Source of the DNA: Bubalus kerabau
Taxonomy: Eukaryota; Chordata; Mammalia; Artiodactyla; Bovidae
Direction: 5' to 3'
Length of the DNA: 64,000 nt
Assembly (NCBI RefSeq): GCF_029407905.1
Contig: NC_073627.1
Span: 128,601,697-128,665,696 of the forward strand
Positions 35,546-45,600 of the stretch are shown in pieces; within the stretch, counting starts at the first letter, position 1; each line of letters begins with the position of its first letter. The notes beneath the pieces are model-generated. The model made no database searches, was not told the origin of the DNA, and saw nothing but the letters and a program-made list of their open reading frames with translations. The translations under genes were made by a program, and so were the position numbers.

Positions 35546-36145
35546 GATGTTCCAAGTATTATTCTGGTGAAAACAGACCCCCCAGGATACCACATACCCG
35601 GCCACATTCTTCTGGGCCCCACACTGCTGCTCTGACAGGTTTCATCATCAAGGGCCAATAGGAAAACAGTTATAGGAGGAAAGTCTCTGTGTTTCCTATA
35701 AGCCTGCCACAAAGACCATGGTGCTTTAAGCTGCTTCCTGTCCTAAAACAAAGATTTTCTTGGATTGGGGCAGGGATAACTTTGTCCCTAAAGACCTAGT
35801 CTGCCCCCTTCTACTAAGTAATAAAAGCAAGGTAACCCTGCCTGTTTCTCTTATTGCCCTGATTGCTAGGAAGCTCCAAGCTTTCCACCTCAAAAGCTGT
35901 ATCTTTTTTGAATTAGAAATTCCTAAGATAAACTCCCCCCACCTCCCCACTTACTTCTTGGTCTCTCTCTTGATGAACTGTACTTAGTACCCTACTATCT
36001 CTGGACAGTCACTGTGCCCTGCCGGGTTCTTCCTGAGGTCAGTGAAACCTGAACAGATAACCTGTGGTAAAGATTCAACACAGTGCCACCCCCCAACCAC
36101 CACCTCCAAAGTACACACCTTCCCCTGCAGAGGCTGGCCGGTGAC

Positions 36146-36151
36146 CACGTG
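36146..36151. promoter_or_regulatory. CACGTG E-box near the exon
   Basis: GACCACGTGACC holds a canonical CACGTG palindrome 43 bases into the intron after the donor. It would suit USF, MYC or TFE-type factors. Function is unknown. Confidence 0.25.
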
Positions 36152-36185
36152 ACCCATCCACCTCCCCGCGGAGTTGCAAGTGTCT

Positions 36186-36193
36186 GTGCTTAC
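36186..36193 (-). promoter_or_regulatory. Splice donor of the SHB exon
   Basis: Minus-strand ACTG is followed by GTAAGCAC, a good but not perfect match to the U1 consensus. The first intron base is at 36193. Confidence 0.85.
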
Positions 36194-36314
36194 CAGTCAT
36201 GATCCTCTGGGCCTCATAGGGCTCCATGTAGCCTGCGCTCTCTCCCTTTCCTGCTTTGCTTTTGAGATCATTCTTGGCATCAAAGGGGTCCGAGTAGTCA
36301 TCAGCGATGATCAC
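36194..36314 (-). CDS. SHB: Internal coding exon of SHB, the SH2-domain adaptor protein B (probably exon 2)
   Basis: SHB is a cytoplasmic adaptor that links activated receptor tyrosine kinases and the T-cell receptor to signalling partners. It carries a C-terminal SH2 domain and tyrosine motifs that, once phosphorylated, bind Crk-type SH2 domains. This 121-bp exon encodes 40 codons plus one base. It starts VIIADDYSDPFDAK and ends YMEPYEAQRIMT, with two YxxP motifs (YSDP near residue 7, YMEP near residue 29) and a Lys/Gly-rich linker between them. The acceptor is a pyrimidine-rich stretch ending TACAG just before GTG, with a candidate branch point CTCAC whose A is at 36338. The donor is ACTG followed by GTAAGC. 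Entry is phase 0 and exit phase 1; the leftover G fits the Glu codon that follows in SHB as I remember it. The paralogues SHD, SHE and SHF share the YxxP blocks, but the linker fits SHB best. Exon number is inferred. No other SHB exon was found in the window. Confidence 0.9.
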
Positions 36315-36345
36315 CTGTAGGGAAGATGGCAAGGGTGTGAGTCCA
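36315..36345 (-). promoter_or_regulatory. Splice acceptor, pyrimidine tract and branch point of the SHB exon
   Basis: Read on the minus strand, the last intron bases are CACCCTTGCCATCTTCCCTACAG, preceded by CTCAC. That motif fits the yUnAy branch-point consensus, with its A at 36338, 24 bases before the exon. The spacing is normal for a mammalian intron. Confidence 0.8.
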
Positions 36346-37115
36346 CCTGGGGCTTTCTACTTCACTTCTGTTCACAGCCAGGCTTTGCTCCAACAAATAT
36401 AAACCGAGTCTGTGCCAGGTGGGCAAGGAAGGGGAGGTGGAGGCTGGAGTCTGAACTGGTGCCCACCAGCAGGGAGCTCTGATTCTTGCAGGGGTAACAG
36501 GGAACCCACGTTGCTGTGCTCCATCCTAAGGGAGGGTCCTGGGCCTGCACAGGCAGGATGGCTGCTCCAGGCACAGTGAAGTGAGAACAGAAGCACAGAG
36601 GCAAGAACCTGGAGGGCGTCTTCAGGGGATGTGACTTGCTTAGCGCAATGGAATGAATGGAGAGGGAGGAAAGTTGGAAAGGAGCTCGCAGAAAGCCCAG
36701 AAATGCTGACATGCTCCTGGTGCTGGCTGAGGCATAGAAGAGTTTGTCTCGAGATAATTATGTCCAGCGTTCCACTTTCCCAAATCTGGAACACAACCAT
36801 GCCTTGGGTAATCAGACAACAATTCGGTGAGATCAACGCTCTGCAAAGATGACTGAGGCCCCAGCCGGGCCCAGTGAAAACACAAGAGCAGCTCGGGAAT
36901 GGCCAGACAGACTGCTAACGGCAGCGAGGGCCTTGGAAGCCACACATCAGAAGACTCTCCTGTGACAGATGGGGAAACGGAGGTCTAGAGCGGGCGGGGG
37001 CTGAACCGGGACCCTTGGCTGGTTCCTCTGCCTCCTTCCAGGACTCCTTATTTGTCTGTATTCCAGATAACAACAAAAGTTCCACAACAAACAGAGCAGT
37101 CACCTGGGGCTAGGT

Positions 37116-37127
37116 GGGGGGGGGGGG
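37116..37127 (+). repeat. G12 homopolymer
   Basis: Twelve G in a row, with GGGG at 37106-37109 and at 37134-37137. It is a likely site of sequencing slippage and length variation. Confidence 0.8.
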
Positions 37128-38439
37128 CAGCCAGGGGAGTCCCCGAGACCATAAAAAATCTGAGTTTTGAATACTTCAAAGCTTTCTCTTTTCCCAGGAG
37201 AAAGGTAAAAATTCCCATTTGCAGGCTAAAAGCAAACACAGCAACTTTTCTTCTCATTGGAGGTGCCCCTCAGGGCACCCTCACCAGAGGGGAAAGCACA
37301 GGTCCCTTTTCAACGCACCCTCGCTCCACCAAAACTCACTGTGACTTGGGCTCCTTTGGTCCCACATCTGGCAAAGGGCAAGTCCTCAGCCTCCCAGCCA
37401 GGGCCACCCAGCTGCCTCTTTTGGGAGGAGGGGGGCAGGTTAGCCTGTCTCTCAACCCTTGGGGCTTCATGAATTGTTATTTAAATTGTAGGTTTAATTA
37501 GAAACCACAGGAGCCTCCACTTTCACCCAGCTCCTGGAATGTAAGGCATCTGAGGGGCCTGTAAACCCAGGGGAAGGGAAAAATCCCCCTTTGTCTGCCG
37601 GGTAAGAGGCAGTTTGTGGCAGCAGCCCTGGCCGGGTGAGCAGAGTGACCTCCAGCTGCCCGGAATGTGATGCCCACGTTAGGACCGCGGGCAGCTGCCC
37701 TGTCACCAGCGTGTGGCCAGGACAGCCGGCGGAAGGCATCGCACACAGCAGTCATTTCTCCCTGAACAAGGGCAGGCTTATCCGTGAAAGACCCAGGGCT
37801 GGAGCACCATCTGAGTATGTGCAGGGCCCAGTGCCACCGCTCCAAAGCGGCTGTGGGTCAGGCTCTAGTCCCAGTGGAGGCGCTTCCAGATGCTGACGTT
37901 GTAATTGTGGCCTTTCTGGGGACTCCCTGAGCTCAAATGACACGGACAGGGAGAGATGGGGGAGAGGAGCAGTAGGGCCTTTCACGTCTTCCATATGATA
38001 TTTCTACTCTACCATTTGCAGAACACATTAGGGAGAAAATTAGACACGTGAACCACTGTCCTACAGAACAGCTCAGATGCAGATCTGGGGTGCATAGGGT
38101 TTTGTGTCTCAGAATTCAAGGGGCCAGAAGTCCAATGGAGAAAATGATGAACCTGCTGTGGATAACATGTAATCTCATTTCTCTTGTTCTCGCCTTCCTT
38201 GCAGTCTCTTTTCTTCGTGAACACCCTCCGACTATTCTGCAACAAGGAAGGGAGCAAATATTTCCCTAAAAGAACAAAATCACTTTGGGGGGATTAACTG
38301 GGGAGGGTGCTGGGCTGCGTAATCTAGAAATCAACATTCCAGCTCCTCCCGGAAGTGCTCAGTAATTTGCAAACACGGAGGCAAGCAGGATACAAACCAA
38401 ATCTTTGTTCACCCTGGGACAGGAGCTCTGGGAGGCCTT

Positions 38440-38760
38440 CGGTTCAGCAGGCGCTATCTGTATTTTCTAATTAAAATGAGATCTGAGCTCAGGCTGTCAT
38501 GGGGGCCCTCAGGCTGCCTGCCCTGCTTGCTTCCGTTTCAATAAGAATTTACAAATCCTGAAACCAGGGAAAGCTCCTGGTCTCTGCTGACATATGGTTC
38601 TAGTTATACCTGCTGACAGTTTGAAAATCCTTCCGTTTACAAAAAAACAGTTTAGAATTCTGTTAGTTTAAGAAGCAAATCGGAAGGTTCCTAAAAATGT
38701 ATAATATTTAATCAATTTCCTTTCAAACTTCAAAGTAAGGTTGGTAGAGGGGAGGGAATT
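38440..38760. promoter_or_regulatory. Candidate intronic element, repeat-free and AT-rich
   Basis: This unique-looking stretch contains TTTTCTAATTAAAATGAGA near 38461 and AGTTTAAGAAGCAAATC near 38665. I recognise no repeat. It lies in the young-repeat-free zone next to the exon. Purely suggestive. Confidence 0.18.
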
Positions 38761-39533
38761 TGAGGTTTAAGCAACGTGAAACTCGGCAAACACTAACTGA
38801 GCTGTCTGACCTTTCACAAAATCTTGTCCTGGTTTTCGGAGTAAAAATTTAACCAAGAGTTAGGAGAGTTGAGTGGGGAGCTTAGCCATGCAATGCGCCA
38901 CCGGCCTCAAGGGTGGCCACTATCCAAGCTGCCCAGGGATGCCGCTTTGATTTAAAATGCCCCCGTTAGTGGACAAGTACCTTATATCTAATTAAACAGT
39001 TCAAGCATAAGGGAGCCAACCAGGACCCTTCTGTAGGTCAGGCCACACAGGTATACGAGAAGCTTTCCTTGATTTTGATCTTGAATTGGCAAACACCCAA
39101 CAGGGCACTGGACCCTTCAGATGGCCAGCTTGCCTTACACTGGGCAGGTGCAGAGCTGAGAGGGGAAGCCAGGCCACTGGGCCCACCACTCCCCAGGGAG
39201 GAGAGCAGCAGAAGGATGGCTGTTGAGTGCAGCTGCCTAACTAGATGTGGCTGCCTAACACATCTTCTTTCACGGTTTTGGCCTCCTGGGATGGGCGTAT
39301 TGCCCGCCCCTCTCTGAGAAAAGAAGCCAGGTATGGCTAAAACCCAGGCAAGCCTTTTCTTGCTTTCAAACAAAATTGGAGAGTCCCAGGTTAGCCAGTG
39401 GCCCTGAAGGATTTTCATAGGTTTATAAAGCGGTGAAACTGGAGCGGGGCAGGGGCAAGTAGGGGGAGAGTGGGTGCTGTCCTCAAGAGCCCTGTCCCCA
39501 CCTCCCATTTTTGTACATGGCCTACAGCAGTCC

Positions 39534-39741
39534 CTGGTGGCTCAGACAGTAAAGAATCTGCCTGGAGTGTGGGAGACCCAGGTTCGATCCCTGGGTGGGG
39601 AAGAATCCCTGGAGAAGGAAATGGCAACCCACTCCAGTATTCTTGTCTGGAAAATCCCATGAACGGAGTCTGGCAGGCTACAGTCTATGGGGTTGTGAAG
39701 AGTTGGACACGACTGAGCAACTTCACTTTCCTTTCCTTTCC
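39534..39741 (+). repeat. Bov-tA SINE with 10-bp target duplication and (TTTCC)n tail
   Basis: Head GGTTCGATCCCTGGGTGGGG, body CCACTCCAGTATTCTTGTCT, end GTTGGACACGACTGAGCAAC, then TTTCCTTTCCTTTCC. ACAGCAGTCC flanks it exactly at 39524-39533 and 39742-39751. Confidence 0.95.
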
Positions 39742-40094
39742 ACAGCAGTCCAGAGGATTCTAGAATCCCAGCACACTCAGTGCCCTCTGACAAGGCTCTG
39801 GAGTTAGCTCCACAGGCCTCCTTTCTGCTTTGCACACACTGCTGGGTGGAACTGGTCCATCCCTGACAGCAGTCTGCAGCCTGGGTTTTCTCGAGGATTT
39901 AGTTTCCTGATGGGAGGTAGTCTTTCAATTCACCCCCAAAGGGAAGCACTAGAGGAAAGTGGGTGTCTCCACTTGGGCACAGGCCCACGTGCTTTAACAG
40001 ACAGTGGCACTTGTACGGAGAGCCGGGTCCTCTCTCCACAGGCTCTGGGTGGAAAGGTAAATGGTAGAGCCACTGTGAAGCCTAACTTTGGGCA

Positions 40095-40615
40095 GAATCC
40101 ACTAAACTCCAAAAAAGCACATAGTTTGACCCAACAGTTTCACTTCTCTGTATTTATTCCTAAATGTGCACAGGGAGACTTGGGCAAGGATGTTCACTAA
40201 AGCAAGTAATAAAGAGAAACTTCAAGAACCTTCTATGTCTATCAATAGGGGAATTGCTAAATAAACCGTGCCAGTTTCTACTAAGGAATATTATGCTTTA
40301 GATTAAAAAAAAAAAAAAAGCAGTCACTCTAAAGCTATCGCACCAACACTGCTCCATGACGTAGCTTTGAATGGAAGGAAAGCAGGCTGTAGAATGATAA
40401 ATACAAGATGATACCTATTCATGAAAATTAAACAGAAACCTGTATCTCTATTTAATGTAACAAAAATGTCTGGGGAGACAGACTCTTCAAACTGACAACT
40501 CCTCTGGGAGGAGGAAGGGACTGGGATGGGGTGATGAGAGAAAATCAAAGGAGACTTGTCTGTAATATTAATACATTTTTCAAACAAGAAAAACTTATTA
40601 CTCAATTACATGAAA
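40095..40615 (+). repeat. Old L1M 3' UTR fragment
   Basis: TTTGACCCAACAGTTTCACT, CTATCAATAGGGGAATTGC, ATAGGGGAATTGCTAAATAA, then an internal A15 tract at about 40305-40319. This is the usual L1M 3' UTR order. Confidence 0.75.
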
Positions 40616-40679
40616 AACTAAATTTTCCACAGCACTCCTCTTCACAGGTTATTTTTGGTAGAGAAGATAAACTACTTCT

Positions 40680-40805
40680 TAAACTAGCCTGAAGATAGGC
40701 GTGGCCTGGAATCCTTGTTTTATAAAACCCAGATTCTTAGCTCTAATAAGTTGTATATTTAATAAGTAACCCAGGTGATTCTTATGAGTAAAGTTTGGGA
40801 AATCT
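40680..40805 (+). repeat. MER5-like hAT-Charlie relic
   Basis: AACCCAGATTCTTAGC, then AACCCAGGTGATTCTTATGA, then AGTTTGGGAAATC resembles a MER5 3' half. Confidence 0.45.
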
Positions 40806-41867
40806 TAAGTTAGAGCCAGCCCCCTCGCCCACCAATCTAAAGCTAAGCCTCTCGATATGACTTTGGAATTCCACTTTTCCCAGATGTTTCTCAGCCTTGT
40901 TCAATAAAGTGAAGCAAGAAGTCAGTGTAAAATGCAGCTCTCTCTTGCTTTCTTCCCTGGGGGTCAAGTGGAGTAAGAGATGATCCAACACGCCTTGATC
41001 CATCTCCAGGATCCAAGATGCGGGAGTGATGGCATCCTCTGTGCAGTCCTGAGGGCTGGTCAGATTGAGCAACATGCCTGAGCTGGGGGGAGGCCAGACA
41101 CTGCCCTGCCCCATGAGGGGAGCCAGGGCCGAGGCTGGGCCGGCTGTGAAGATGGGCAACGCTCTCTGTTCAACGCATAGATTCTATCAGAACAAGACTG
41201 CTGTTCAAACTCTCCAGGAAGGTTACCTGGCTCCAGGGAGGGCTGGTGGGACTGTAGAGAAGAGCTGAAATGCACCGGTATCCCTACTAAAAGCACTCAA
41301 GCCTACTGAAAAGAAGGGATACGAGACGGGCAGCTCCACCTTCCAGGAGTGGGTGGCCTGTGCTGTCCCCACTGCCCCACAGGCACCTCCTCCAAGCCAT
41401 ACAGGCACCTCCTATGCTCTGCTGCCTGTGAGAACTGGTAGCATTGGGCTGCCCCAGCTCAGCCACTTACGGGATGAGGCAAGACCAGTTTCCACCACCC
41501 TCCGCTGCTTTCCTCTTCCTGGAAAGTGAGGGGGCGGCAACCCATGAGGCTCTGTGTCCTTTCCAGGCACATGGCTTTTGTCTGCTCTACTCTAAAGCAA
41601 ACTGCATGTGAACACACCTGGGAATGTTCTACATGGTCCCAGTTGGACCATTCCTTATCAATTTATTCTTAAAACTGTGCTAGCTTTCTTCATGGTTTCG
41701 GGGTCATGGATCTCTTTGGGAATCTGATAACTGATAAAGTTGTTGCTCCCTCCATCACATTCATATATGCCTGCAAAGTGTCAGGCACTTCTCAAAAAGG
41801 TCAGGAGCCCCAGATTAAATGACTAAGCCTCCCCACTGCATTCGAACCACTTTAAAGAACAACTAAG

Positions 41868-42234
41868 GGGCTTCCCTGATGGCTCAGTGGTAAAAAAATC
41901 CGCCTGCCAATGCAGAAGACATGGGTTCGATCCCTGATCTGGGAAGATCCACATGCAGCTAAGTCTGTGCCACAACTACTGAGTCTGTGCTCTAGAAGCC
42001 TGGGGACTGCACTACTGAGCCCATGAGCTGCAAGTACTGCAGCCCGAGTGCCCCGGAGAACGTGCTCTGCCGTAAGATAAGCCACAGCCGTGAGAAGCCC
42101 GCTCACAGCAACAAAGAGTAGCCCCAACTCGTGGCAATTAAAGAAAAGCCCATGTCGCACAGAAGACCCCCAAAATCAATCAATCAATCAATTTTATTTT
42201 ATTTATTAGTAAAGCCAAAAATAAATAAGAGAGA
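41868..42234 (+). repeat. Long tRNA-Glu-derived SINE (CHR-1-like) with (AATC)n tail
   Basis: Head GGGCTTCCCTGATGGCTCAG, B box GGGTTCGATCCCTG, then the long body CCACAACTACTGAGTC, GAGAAGCCCGCTCACAGCAA and AAGAGTAGCCCCAACTCG. A tail with AATC repeats (about 42173-42191) ends in AAAATAAATAAG. GAACAACTAAG at 41857-41867 and GAATAGCTAAG at 42235-42245 suggest an old target duplication with two mismatches. Confidence 0.85.
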
Positions 42235-43794
42235 GAATAGCTAAGACAAAAGGAGCTCTCTCTGCCTTAGGGAGGTGATGGGTGCTGACTCTAGCATAAT
42301 TCAACATCCCTGGCTGAAAATACAGGCCAGTGTATGACTGGCCTGCCTTTGGACTGTGCAGGGGCAGAGGGGCCATGGACAGCCTGGGGTTCTGTGTCTT
42401 GGCTTTCCAGCTTGAAACCCAGGAACCACACGGGCAACCCGGCCCTCCCCTCCACTCTGGGGGTCAGGAGGGCTCCTTGAAGGTGAGTGAACAGCATGCA
42501 CGGCAGCAGCAGCCAGTGGCTCCCTGTTTCTGCCCCCATCAGGGGACTGGCAGGCTGGAGTCCTGGTCTTCCTCTGGGGCCCACCGTGACACAGGCCCTG
42601 GCAGGCCTGACATCCTCAAGAGGGAAACTCAGTTGCCATGCTGACCAAGAGATGGCATTAACAGAACAGGGATTTGGGGGTCTGGAGAGGGCTTCCAATG
42701 ATGAGGGGCTGCCTGGAGAAGAGGAGGTAGACAGATGCTCCACAGAGACCCAAACTATACAGGAGTAAGCTCGATGAGTCAGGAAGGACATTTAACAGCC
42801 AGTGAAAGGAACAGCTGCCTGGGAACTGGAGCTCCTGCCATTCAGGTGCCCAAGCAGAAGCTCTAAGGCGGCTGTCTGGTTTGGGTAGAGGTCAGAAAAC
42901 TGGATACCACCTCTCTGTGCTCTGTTAGTGCAGCTTCAGCTGCTCCACAGCAGAACACTGGCTTCAAGGCATACCTGCCTGGGTGGCTGTCTGCAGAACC
43001 CCAACCGTGACCAAGATGGGTGGTATTTCCAAAGCCCCAGCAGCAGGACAGAACTGTGCAAAAACACAGAAAAATGAGTGGCTCCACAGAAGGGACCCCC
43101 ACCAAGCAGAAACGTCCCAGACAGAGCATTCTGGCCCGAGCCGACTCTCTTTCACCCTTGCGGGGTAACTTTGACCAAGCTTCTTTTTATCTCTTCAAAC
43201 TTCAGCGATTCTTCCGTGAAACAGGGCAAAACTATTTGCTTTCTCAACTTTATGTGAGTTTCGCGAAGAGCAAATAATGTCATGACTTGGGGACGGGTCA
43301 GTAGTTTATAAAGAATAGGCTATGGTGGCACCTCCTGGGAGCCCGGGATCAAGCTGGGGTCTCTGTCCACGGGAAGCTGAAAATCTAGTCGGGAAGACAA
43401 AACAAAGACCCAAGAAGAAACCCCAGAAAAGGCCCCAGTGATGATTACAGAGAGAAAATTGGCTGCAATTAGGCATGCCAACAGCTGTCACATTTCTCAA
43501 CCACAAAAAGAAAAATGTTTGTGAACGATCCTTTTTTTCGCCTTTTATGCTTTGGGGAGGATGCACCTAGTCCAGGGACTTGGTTAAGAGGTAGAGAACC
43601 TCCAGGCCACCCTCCATGTGCTGAGATGGCAGCGTGCTCTGGGTCTATGCCCACATCCAGGGCTCTGAGGGGTCCACAAAACAGGCTGCAATACACACAG
43701 GGCTGTGGGGACACCCCGCCCCCATGCGGAGATACAGGCAAGCAGTCCCTGCTTGCCACTCCCTGTCCCTGGCTTTGACCATCATAGACCACCT

Positions 43795-43885
43795 CTACCT
43801 ACAGGCACACCAATAAATCATTTCTGACATGGCAAGAAAATTAATTTGGGGAAGATTAATTAGCTACATTCAGGCGTTCAGCCGA
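43795..43885. promoter_or_regulatory. Candidate intronic element with TTAATT and GATTAATTAG motifs
   Basis: TTAATT at 43841-43846 and GATTAATTAG at 43854-43863 lie close together in sequence with no recognised repeat. Homeodomain-type sites are possible. Confidence 0.2.
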
Positions 43886-44689
43886 AACTCCTGGAAATCA
43901 GATGGTGGGGAGAGTGCTTTTCCGCACCGACCTAGGACAGATTCCCTTTCTCTCCTCTAACGTCTGACTCAGCCACTCAGAGTCATCTCGAAGTGCTAGG
44001 CCCTCTTTCACTGACAGAGGTCAAGGCTTCTGCCCATAAGGCTGCAGGGGCAGGAGCTCACAGCCCTACGGTTCAGTCATTCAGGACAGTTGTCCCTATC
44101 CAAGCAGCCGCCATCCGTTTCTTTGTGCAGACCTTGGGTGCTTTGTGGTAAACGCTTCTTTACAGACCAGCCAGTTAGCTGGCCCACAAGTCAGGAGGCA
44201 GTGGTCTCCACTGGTCTTTCCAGTCCTGCCCCTCCCAAGGCCACAGCTGCTTGCCTAGACACCTGCAGGCTCCAACTTGTCAGGAAAAATGCATTCCAAA
44301 TTACAGCCTTCGTCAGCGCCTCTCCAGCCCTGCTTGCTTGCCTCCCCCCTCCTCTCACATGCACGCCTCATCCTCCTTCAGTTTCACCCCATGGAGAAGG
44401 CTGTGGGTCCTGGGTGGGAGGTTGTTGGAGTGGAGTCTGGCCTGGCCCTCTGTTTATTTACCCCAGAACCTTGCTGTTATGTGGTAGGGACCGGCTTCTC
44501 AGCATCTCTCAAGCAGTGGGAGGTTCTATTTTGAACTCAGAGATAGCTCTGTCTTAGTACTTTTTCATTGCTTTTAGCCAGAACCTACAGACAGAGAATC
44601 CAGTGCCTCCCTCCTGAGGACAGAAGCACCTTGGGGGTCTGCAGAGTCACTACATGTGGGGTCAGAGTTCAGAGGGCCTCGAGAGACAG

Positions 44690-44790
44690 TCTAGTCCAGT
44701 GGGTTTCAAACTTTTATGTGTATAAATTGTGCAGAGGAAATCTCACATGGAACCCCAACATTTTCCACTTTCCATAGCCTGAAAAGCACA
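44690..44790 (+). repeat. Possible hAT-Charlie relic
   Basis: CCAGTGGGTTTCAAACTTTT resembles the terminal inverted repeat of MER1/MER5-type elements. The rest is too diverged to name. Confidence 0.3.
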
Positions 44791-45374
44791 AATGCACTGG
44801 GGAGCAGGAGGTCTTGGGGAGCAGGGAGTGAAGGTCAGTGCCAGAAATAAATAACCAAATGTTTCTTCACTCCCAGGTCCACACGGTTCCCGTGATACCT
44901 GGATGCCTATCTAATTTTTCTCTTAAAGTCTTTCTTAAAAATTTCGGGGCACATTCACCACAATCATGCCCCAGAAAAAACACACTAGCTCCTCTCACAA
45001 GAACCTTCATCCATCCCCACAGACAGTTCCTTGTGGGAGGCAGCCCCAGGCCAGGCTCAATCCACCTGGGGATACCCACTGGGCATCCCTTTGTCCTCCC
45101 CTGAGCTCTGGCTCAGCACAGCCCAGCCCTCCTGCAAACCCCAACCACCCGCACCCATCTTCCCAGACAGTCCTCTCTCCCAAGCTTCCTGCTCAAGAGG
45201 GGACAAGTGCCCCTCCTGGGTTTGGGGCTACTGCCTAGAAAGCTCTCTGAGACCAGACCCAGGACAGGAAGGCTAAGATGGGGATTTTCTTCTTCCCTGG
45301 CAGGGCTCTCTAGACTTTCCATCATCAGGAGCAGGGACAGGGGACGGTTCTGAAAGTCAGGCACCTCTCGGGGC

Positions 45375-45600
45375 CTTAGGCCCCTGGTCTATAAAATGAC
45401 AGCGGGGTGGGGATAAAATGATCCCATCTGCGTGATATACTTAGAACGGGGCTGGCACATGGCGAGTCCTGAGAAATGTCAGTTCTGATGATCATCATCT
45501 CAATCCATCATCCAGCCTGATGGAGTCCCTCCTCTTACTGAGGAGGAAACTGAGGCCTGGGGAGGGAGGGGAAGGGTCTTGCAAGTCACCTGGATGCCCA
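45375..45600. repeat. Two MIR-like relics in opposite orientations
   Basis: At 45380-45500 the plus strand reads TATAAAATGACAGCGGGGTG then GGGGCTGGCACATGGCGAGT (sense MIR). At 45520-45600 GAGGAAACTGAGGCCTGGGG then GGTCTTGCAAGTCACC is antisense. Confidence 0.5.

Larger units (their letters stand above)
1..36193 (-). other. SHB: Intron downstream of the SHB exon (probably part of intron 2)
   Basis: In transcript orientation this follows the exon and begins GTAAGC. It runs off the left edge of the window. The next SHB exon should begin with AA to complete the Glu codon, but no frame on this strand resembles the following SHB segment, so that exon must lie outside. If the intron were retained, the frame would stay open for 39 more codons and stop at 36075-36077. 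Confidence 0.75.
36346..39520. other. Intron next to the SHB exon, free of recognised young repeats
   Basis: No Bov-tA, Bov-A2, BovB, CHR-type or young L1 sequence was found. It contains the G12 run and AT-rich unique sequence. Together with 35560-36193 this is the longest such gap in the window. Confidence 0.5.
42250..45370. other. Non-coding, no recognised gene
   Basis: Only a doubtful hAT relic (44690-44790) and the TAAT-containing stretch near 43850 were noted. The minus-strand frame at 42291-42791 has no domain. Confidence 0.45.

Noticed and set aside
42291..42791. 166-residue frame, minus strand
   Set aside because: No domain, no splice signals, and it overlaps other frames on both strands.
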